The notes below the pieces were generated by a model. The model saw nothing but the letters and a program-made list of their open reading frames with translations, was not told the DNA's origin and did no database searches. A stretch of DNA of 64,000 nt, taken from assembly GCA_963681505.1 (NCBI GenBank), contig OY811971.1, positions 24,087,036 to 24,151,035 of the forward strand. The letters run 5' to 3'. The position numbers were made by a program, and so were the translations under genes. Shown one piece after another: positions 58,229 to 64,000 of the stretch. Numbering within the stretch: position 1 is the stretch's first letter; the number at the start of each line of letters is the position of its first letter. Source of the stretch: Eunapius fragilis (Eukaryota; Porifera; Demospongiae; Spongillida; Spongillidae).

Positions 58229-59050
58229 ATGGGACAGTTCACGAGAAACTGGCGTATCACGTTTATATATTTAAAGTTATAAAAATGATTCACTTTGAAA
58301 TCGCTACCTCTCCCGAACGGTAAATGGTATTAACTTCCTATTTTGATCACTTCATACTACATCATTTCTCTCTGGTAAAATCGATTTTGGAATCTTGCAT
58401 TAGCTTCGTGCCAGTGTTACAACGTCCGATACCCTGTAGGGTTCAAAACCGCCATATCTTTCGGTAGGAACATTCAATTCACTTCAAACTTCGTTTACAC
58501 GTTGATGGATCCTGTATCTATTGATTTGTCCTGTTCGTTAATTTTTACTTGATCCGTTACGGAGATACGGCTGTGCAAAGTAATTGCACATTTCTCGCTC
58601 TCTAGGCGCCATTTTTCTATTACGACCTGGTTCCCGTCACTCCGAGCACATGAATTTGATAATTCTCGTGCCCACCCAGCTGAAAGTATCAATTTCGCTT
58701 CTTACAAACGTCTCAGTGGTTCTGTTTACACTTCGACCTATAGCGAACAAGATTTGTTAATGGTTAGATTCAGCTTCCATCGCCATACACAACACGGTAC
58801 GTTCTACCAGTACCCGCGAACACGACATCATATGCCTGTGGGTTCGATCGATTCGGCTATAAACTCTTAAGTCCTTTCGTAGTCATTTAGTAGGTGCACA
58901 GCGCTATACCATTGTACATCAGACCGATGCGATAAAGTGGAGAGGCGTAAATAAAGAACTGGGCAGCAGTCCTTATTAATTTGCATGCGCTCAGCTGGCC
59001 ATGCCGGGCCGGGCTCAGGTAGTTTAACCGCCCAACGTTTTCATTTCACA
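58229..59050 (+). repeat. GGGACAGTT-family copy, right palindrome arm
   Basis: Starts after (AT)n with GGGACAGTTCACGAGAAACT. Homologous to 46141-47000 with several percent divergence, and to 29797 and 36337 more distantly. A 65-codon minus-strand frame inside (MILSAGWARELSNSC) is conserved among copies but has no recognised domain. Confidence 0.95.
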
Positions 59051-59119
59051 CCCATTTTCAGCCATACACACACGCGCGCACATAAGTGTACGCACTATTC
59101 ATAGGCACTATGCTATTTA

Positions 59120-60355
59120 CCCCACACCTCTTACTATACTCAGGTCCCCCCACACCCCCACCTCTTATTATACCCAGGTCCCCCACCCCCACCTCTTATT
59201 ATACCCAGGTCCCCCCACACCCCCACCTCTTATTACACCCAGGTCCCCCACCCCCACCTCTTACTATACCCAGGTCCCCCCACACCCCCACCTCTTATTA
59301 TACCCAGGTCCCCCACCCCCACCTCTTATTATACCCAGGTCCCCCCACACCCCCACCTCTTATTACACCCAGGTCCCCCACCCCCACCTCTTACTATACC
59401 CAGGTCCCCCCACACCCCCACCTCTTATTATACCCAGGTCCCCCACCCCCACCTCTTATTATACCCAGGTCCCCCCACACCCCCACCTCTTATTACACCC
59501 AGGTCCCCCACCCCCACCTCTTACTATACCCAGGTCCCCCACCCCCACCTCTTACTATACCCAGGTCCCCCACCCCCACCTCTTACTATACTCAGGTCCC
59601 CCACCCCCCACCTACCCAGGTCCCCCCACACCCCCACCTCTTACTATACCAAGGTCCCCCACACCCACCTCTTATTATACCAAGGTCCCCCTCCTCCACA
59701 CCCCACCTCTTACTATACCCAGGTCCCCCCACACCCCCACCTCTTACTATACCCAGGTCCCCCACCCCCCACCTCTTACTATACCCAGGTCCCCCCACCT
59801 CTTGTTATACCCAGGTCCCCCACCCCCACCTCTTATTATACCCAGGTCCCCCCACACCCCCACCTCTTATTACACCCAGGTCCCCCACCCCCACCTCTTA
59901 CTATACCCAGGTCCCCCCACACCCCCACCTCTTATTATACCCAGGTCCCCCACCCCCACCTCTTATTATACCCAGGTCCCCCCACACCCCCACCTCTTAT
60001 TACACCCAGGTCCCCCACCCCCACCTCTTACTATACCCAGGTCCCCCACCCCCACCTCTTACTATACCCAGGTCCCCCACCCCCCACCTACCCAGGTCCC
60101 CCCACACCCCCACCTCTTACTATACCAAGGTCCCCCACACCCACCTCTTATTATACCAAGGTCCCCCTCCTCCACACCCCACCTCTTACTATACCCAGGT
60201 CCCCCCACACCCCCACCTCTTACTATACCCAGGTCCCCCACCCCCACCTCTTACTATACCCAGGTCCCCCCACACCCCCACCTCTTATTATACCCAGGTC
60301 CCCCACCCCCCACCTCTTATTATACTCAGGTCCCCCACCCCCCACCTCTTACTAC
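59120..60355. repeat. Minisatellite, mirrored copy
   Basis: Reverse complement of 56090-57325. The plus-strand Pro-rich frame is again a translation of the array. Confidence 0.9.
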
Positions 60356-60836
60356 ATGTAGTTAGAGGTGGGGGTGGGTAATAGTTAAAGGTGGGGAAAT
60401 CAACGACGGTCATATGAACAGATATGTGTGGCAATATCTTGGCATGACACCAATGTGCTCTATGTTAAATGCCTAGTTTGCTCCATGCAGGACACACCCT
60501 TCCATCTCAGCAAGCGCCTTGATACGCCCACATCCGGTACGATTGTCTCGTCAATAGTAATGTCTAAGCGCTCTTGTTCTCAATGCGAAGTTCTCGTAAC
60601 CGAAATCGCTTTCGAAATCGATCGTGCATACACTGGAGGAGAAAAAAGCAGCGTATTTGCCGTCTCGTGAATCATAAAAGCGTTGTCAATTATTAAAGTG
60701 TTAGCATGCATGACGATGTTCATACATGAAACGGCAGCTCAGTATGCATGTAAGCTTATCTTTTATAAATGCAGCCATGCCTTTACATGAAAACTATACA
60801 TCGTGCATAGCGATACAATCTTTGCGGTATAGTATG

Positions 60837-60939
60837 TGTAGCGCATGCGCTATGACCTTTGTACTTGTATCTGTATTATATAAGCACGTATGTGATTGCA
60901 TTGATGATCCTTTTTGCCACACCTGTATCCGACGCTACA
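60837..60939 (+). repeat. 5' LTR of the mirrored gypsy element
   Basis: Identical to the reverse complement of 55506-55608. It carries the same GCGCATGCGC palindrome and TATA-like motif. Confidence 0.95.
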
Positions 60940-60956
60940 TTGGTGTCAGAAGTGGG

Positions 60957-63900
60957 ATGACGGAACCCGAACGCGAGAGGAGGCCTACTCGGTTTTCAGC
61001 GCGTCCGCCTCCTCGCTTCGCAACTGGGACCGACTTCAGTCTATGGATAAAGCGAGTGGAACTATATATCCAAGAAGCAGGCTTACCTGAAGAGAAGAAA
61101 GGAGCAGAGTTGGTTTCGCTGCTTGAAGACGAGCCCTTCAGGATTGTAAGTCAGCTGGGATTGGTGAGCGAAACGGTAGAGTATGATGCGGTGAAAGCGT
61201 GCCTTGCGAGTCACTTTTCTCCTGACGGGGTGGAATTAGAGTGGCAGGCGAAGATGCACGTGGCGAGACAGAAAGCAGGTGAGTCTGTCCTCGAATTCGC
61301 CGGCAGGTTGCGTGTTCTGGCGGACAAAGGATATTCTTCATGGCCACCAGAGAGGCGCTTGGAGATTGCTCGTAACCAATTTATCCAGGGTATTCTTTCC
61401 TCTACCATCCAGCTCAAACTTCTCACAGATTCACCAGAGACGCTGGACGACGCGGTGAAACTGGCTTACAGGCTGCAGACAGCGGAGTTAGCCCAAGCGC
61501 ATCTAAAAGCGGAAGCTACAATTGACGATACCCGAGGAGGCGGAAGTAGCTGTGCTATTGGAAGGAGTGATGGTCAGGTACACAAGCTTTCTCAACAGGT
61601 TGAGCGGTTGACTGAGCAATTGACCAAACTGAGGGCGGAACGTGAACCAGGAAAAAGAAATTGGCCTAAAAGGAAGCTGACTTGCTGGCATTGTGGTGAG
61701 ACAGGGCATTTAAGACGAGATTGTCCAAGCAGAAGAGAAGGTGTACAGAGGAAGCCATCAAACAATAAGTCAGTGGAACATACATCAGCTGTTGCATGTA
61801 CATTAACCATACAAGGGCATATAGAGGGATTCGGCGTCAGCATGTTAGTAGACACTGGTTCTTCAGTAACACTTATACATGAAGCAGTGTGGAATAAGGT
61901 GAAAATTAAGGTCAAAAGTTCACTCTCCCCATGCACTGTTCCAGTGATGGCTGTAAATGGTGAAGAGCTTAAGGTGGCTGGGGAGATTGATCTTCACTTG
62001 CAGATTGGCACACATCAAGGGAAGCACAAGGTTCTGGTAGTTGAGCAAATGTTGCAGCAGTGCCTTCTGGGAACTGATTATTTGGAGAAGCAGAAATGCT
62101 TGATTGATCTAGGAAAAAGAACTTTGACGGTAGGCAAACCTGGTAATTGTGTTCCATTGTCTTTTGGTGCCCAGTCATCCACATGTCATGTTGTTATGGG
62201 TGAGAAGGTGGTGATTCCAGGTTATCATCAAGTCAGGCTGCCTGTTAGGGTAACTCCAACTGATGGTAGTGCTACAATCGGAATTTTTGAACCACATTCA
62301 GAGATGGCTGAAACGCATGGTGTGTTGATTGCCCGATCAGTTTCACCTATCCAATCAGGTCAGATAGTTGTTCAGATACTTAACCCACTACCATTCCCAG
62401 CGACACTTCAAGCAGATGAAGCCATAGGCTGTTTTTGTTGTGGGGCACAGGTGGATGTTGTTAGCTTGGAACCAGTAGACACTGACACTGGTGTCACATG
62501 TTCAGCTCTCAAAACTCATTCGTCTGAGGAGGTTGCTAGGGCAATTGAATCCATGGTAACCCGGATAGATGAGCTTTCAAGTGCAGATCGAGGGAAATTG
62601 AAAAGGTTGTTGTGTGAGTTTTCTGATGTCATCTCTGTAGGCGAGAAGGACCTGGGACGAACGAATGTGCTGAAGCATAAAGTCAACACAGGAGAGGCCC
62701 CTCCCATCCATCAACAGGCTAGACGGATGCCCTACCATCAAAGAGAGACAGTAAAGAAAATGCTAGATGACATGCTGCAACAAGATGTGATTGAGGCAAG
62801 CAGTGGCCCATGGTCATCTCCCATTGTTCTAGCTAGGAAGAAGGATGGTACATTAAGGTTTTGTGTAGACTTTCGCCGTATTAATGATGTGACCAAGAAA
62901 GAGGTCCACCCCTTGCCTAGAATAGATGAGACTCTTGACATGCTGGGTGGAGCCAAATGGTTTTCTACCTTAGACCTGGCAAGTGGCTACTGGCAAGTGG
63001 AAATGGAGCCAGAACATAAGGAGAAGACAGCTTTCAGTACACCTTTTGGGACTTACCAGTTCAAGGTTATGCCATTCGGGCTTTCTAATGCACCCAGTAC
63101 CTTTCAAAAGCTTATGGAAATGGTTCTAGCTGGACTCCATTGGACGACGTGTTTAGTTTACCTTGATGATATTGTCATTTTTAGCACAACAGTTGAACAG
63201 CATCTGAGCAGACTTAGAGATGTTCTGGCAAGGCTCAAGAAGGCAGGGTTGAAACTAAAACCAAGCAAGTGCTATATTTTGAAGAAATGTGTGCATTACC
63301 TGGGTTACATAGTGTCAGCAGATGGTGTGAAAGTGGATGATGATAAAATTAAGTGCATTGTGGAATGGCCTACCCCAGTGAACCTTGAGGAACTGAGACG
63401 TTTTTTGGGAATTGCCTCATACTACCGCAAGTTTATAAAAGGGTTTGCACACATTGCTGCTCCTCTGCATGCATTGACTGAGAAGTTGAAACCATGGGAG
63501 TGGACTGGGTTGTGCGATGAGGCATTTGTGCAGCTAAAGACAAAACTTAGTTCTCCTCCTATTCTCTCTTTTCCACAGTTCAATATGCCGTTTACAGTTG
63601 ATTGTGATGCAAGCTTGGAGGGTTTAGGAGCAGTTCTCTCTCAAGAGAATGACAGGTGTGTAGTCGCATATGCTAGTCGTGTACTTACTAAACAGGAACG
63701 GCAGTACTGTGCTACTCGGCGGGAAATGCTAGCCTTGATTTGGGCTATCCAATATTTCAAGCCCTACCTTTGGGGACGCCCTTTCAAAGTCCGCACAGAC
63801 CACAGTGCACTCAAATGGCTGAAAAATTTCAAAGATCCACATGGGCAGGTGGCAAGATGGCTTGAAATTTTGTCAGAATACGACTTTGCAGTGGAACATC

Positions 63901-64000
63901 GCCCAGGCCTAAAGCATGGAAATGCTGACTCCTTATCAAGGCTGCCTTGTAAGCAGTGTGGTGCAAGTCAAGACCAGGTGGAAAATCAATGCAGTCTTGA
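60957..64000 (+). CDS. Ty3/gypsy gag-pol polyprotein, 5' part, incomplete at the window end
   Basis: Same protein as 50731-55488, reading from MTEP at 60957 through gag, zinc knuckle (TGC at 61683), protease (GAC at 61851), reverse transcriptase (YLDD codons at 63159-63170) and RNase H. Open to the window edge, so about 1014 codons are visible. The integrase would lie outside the window. Confidence 0.95.
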   Translation, partial: MTEPERERRPTRFSARPPPRFATGTDFSLWIKRVELYIQEAGLPEEKKGAELVSLLEDEPFRIVSQLGLVSETVEYDAVKACLASHFSPDGVELEWQAKMHVARQKAGESVLEFAGRLRVLADKGYSSWPPERRLEIARNQFIQGILSSTIQLKLLTDSPETLDDAVKLAYRLQTAELAQAHLKAEATIDDTRGGGSSCAIGRSDGQVHKLSQQVERLTEQLTKLRAEREPGKRNWPKRKLTCWHCGETGHLRRDCPSRREGVQRKPSNNKSVEHTSAVACTLTIQGHIEGFGVSMLVDTGSSVTLIHEAVWNKVKIKVKSSLSPCTVPVMAVNGEELKVAGEIDLHLQIGTHQGKHKVLVVEQMLQQCLLGTDYLEKQKCLIDLGKRTLTVGKPGNCVPLSFGAQSSTCHVVMGEKVVIPGYHQVRLPVRVTPTDGSATIGIFEPHSEMAETHGVLIARSVSPIQSGQIVVQILNPLPFPATLQADEAIGCFCCGAQVDVVSLEPVDTDTGVTCSALKTHSSEEVARAIESMVTRIDELSSADRGKLKRLLCEFSDVISVGEKDLGRTNVLKHKVNTGEAPPIHQQARRMPYHQRETVKKMLDDMLQQDVIEASSGPWSSPIVLARKKDGTLRFCVDFRRINDVTKKEVHPLPRIDETLDMLGGAKWFSTLDLASGYWQVEMEPEHKEKTAFSTPFGTYQFKVMPFGLSNAPSTFQKLMEMVLAGLHWTTCLVYLDDIVIFSTTVEQHLSRLRDVLARLKKAGLKLKPSKCYILKKCVHYLGYIVSADGVKVDDDKIKCIVEWPTPVNLEELRRFLGIASYYRKFIKGFAHIAAPLHALTEKLKPWEWTGLCDEAFVQLKTKLSSPPILSFPQFNMPFTVDCDASLEGLGAVLSQENDRCVVAYASRVLTKQERQYCATRREMLALIWAIQYFKPYLWGRPFKVRTDHSALKWLKNFKDPHGQVARWLEILSEYDFAVEHRPGLKHGNADSLSRLPCKQCGASQDQVENQCSL

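Larger units (their letters stand above)
52445..64000. repeat. Giant palindrome, arms of at least 5778 bp
   Basis: Every feature on the left has a mirror with coordinate sum 116445: gypsy start 55488/60957, LTR 55506-55608/60837-60939, minisatellite, and the GGGACAGTT repeat. Constant sums over the whole length exclude net indels, and mirrored translated frames are identical. The centre is 58222/58223 inside CCC(AT)8-9GGG. The right arm runs off the window, so the full palindrome may be longer. Confidence 0.97.
60837..64000 (+). mobile_element. Ty3/gypsy retrotransposon, mirrored copy, cut by the window end
   Basis: 5' LTR at 60837-60939, preceded by GTATG (the reverse complement of CATAC). 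The element is the mirror of 52445-55608 and its 3' part lies beyond 64000. Confidence 0.95.

Noticed and set aside
59086..60381. 431-codon proline-rich open frame (and its mirror at 56064-57359)
   Set aside because: It is a pure translation of the minisatellite, with no non-repetitive domain and only repeat-unit variation.

Overview
The window is repeat-dense animal DNA, not bacterial. Its genes have introns with GT-AG borders, and it carries Ty3/gypsy, CACTA (En/Spm) and hAT-type mobile DNA, long (TG)n/(CA)n arrays, many poly-G/poly-C tracts and a 200-base N gap. Several degenerate proteins resemble families I associate with marine invertebrates, sponges in particular: Y-x-x-(N/D)-P-E-x-K-K peptide repeats, a nuclease-like domain that follows a reverse transcriptase, and a DUF7869-like protein. 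A sponge or similar marine invertebrate is my best guess, but it is inference. I could not identify any host housekeeping gene.

Layout. 59-5047: a stretch bounded by short inverted ends and filled with foldbacks and TG-bearing tandem repeats. 5152-5528: a hAT-like MITE with a perfect 8-bp target duplication. 6374-12036: a nearly complete CACTA transposon with inverted ends, GATT/AATC-rich subterminal arrays, a seven-exon-scale minus-strand transposase gene (one stop, one frameshift) and a divergent five-exon plus-strand gene. 12809-13831: a spliced BEN-domain gene with one stop. 14602-15933: a hairpin, a peptide-repeat gene remnant and an orphan nuclease-like domain. 22131-26254: a decayed Ty3/gypsy element with 91-93 bp LTRs inserted in a ~40-bp satellite. 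27760-29705: exon-like tandem modules, a small unknown spliced gene and a transposase fragment. 30864-31711 and 43421-45490: complementary halves of one CACTA transposase, apparently split by an 11.7-kb insert (31712-43420) whose ends resemble those of 59-5047. That insert holds a ~1.56-kb segment present on both sides of the N gap. 47500-50405: a DUF7869-like pseudogene and a second partial copy. 50599-55608: an intact Ty3/gypsy element with identical 103-bp LTRs and a 1585-codon gag-pol frame.

The right end, 52445-64000, is a palindrome with its centre between 58222 and 58223. It mirrors the gypsy element, a C/T-G/A minisatellite and a dispersed repeat, and continues past the window end. 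Equal mirrored coordinates and identical mirrored proteins imply almost no divergence, so it is either very recent or an assembly fold-back.

The genes seen are mostly mobile-element genes. The CACTA pair (transposase plus a coiled-coil protein) probably acts on the subterminal arrays, and the gypsy polyprotein provides its own protease, reverse transcriptase, RNase H and integrase.
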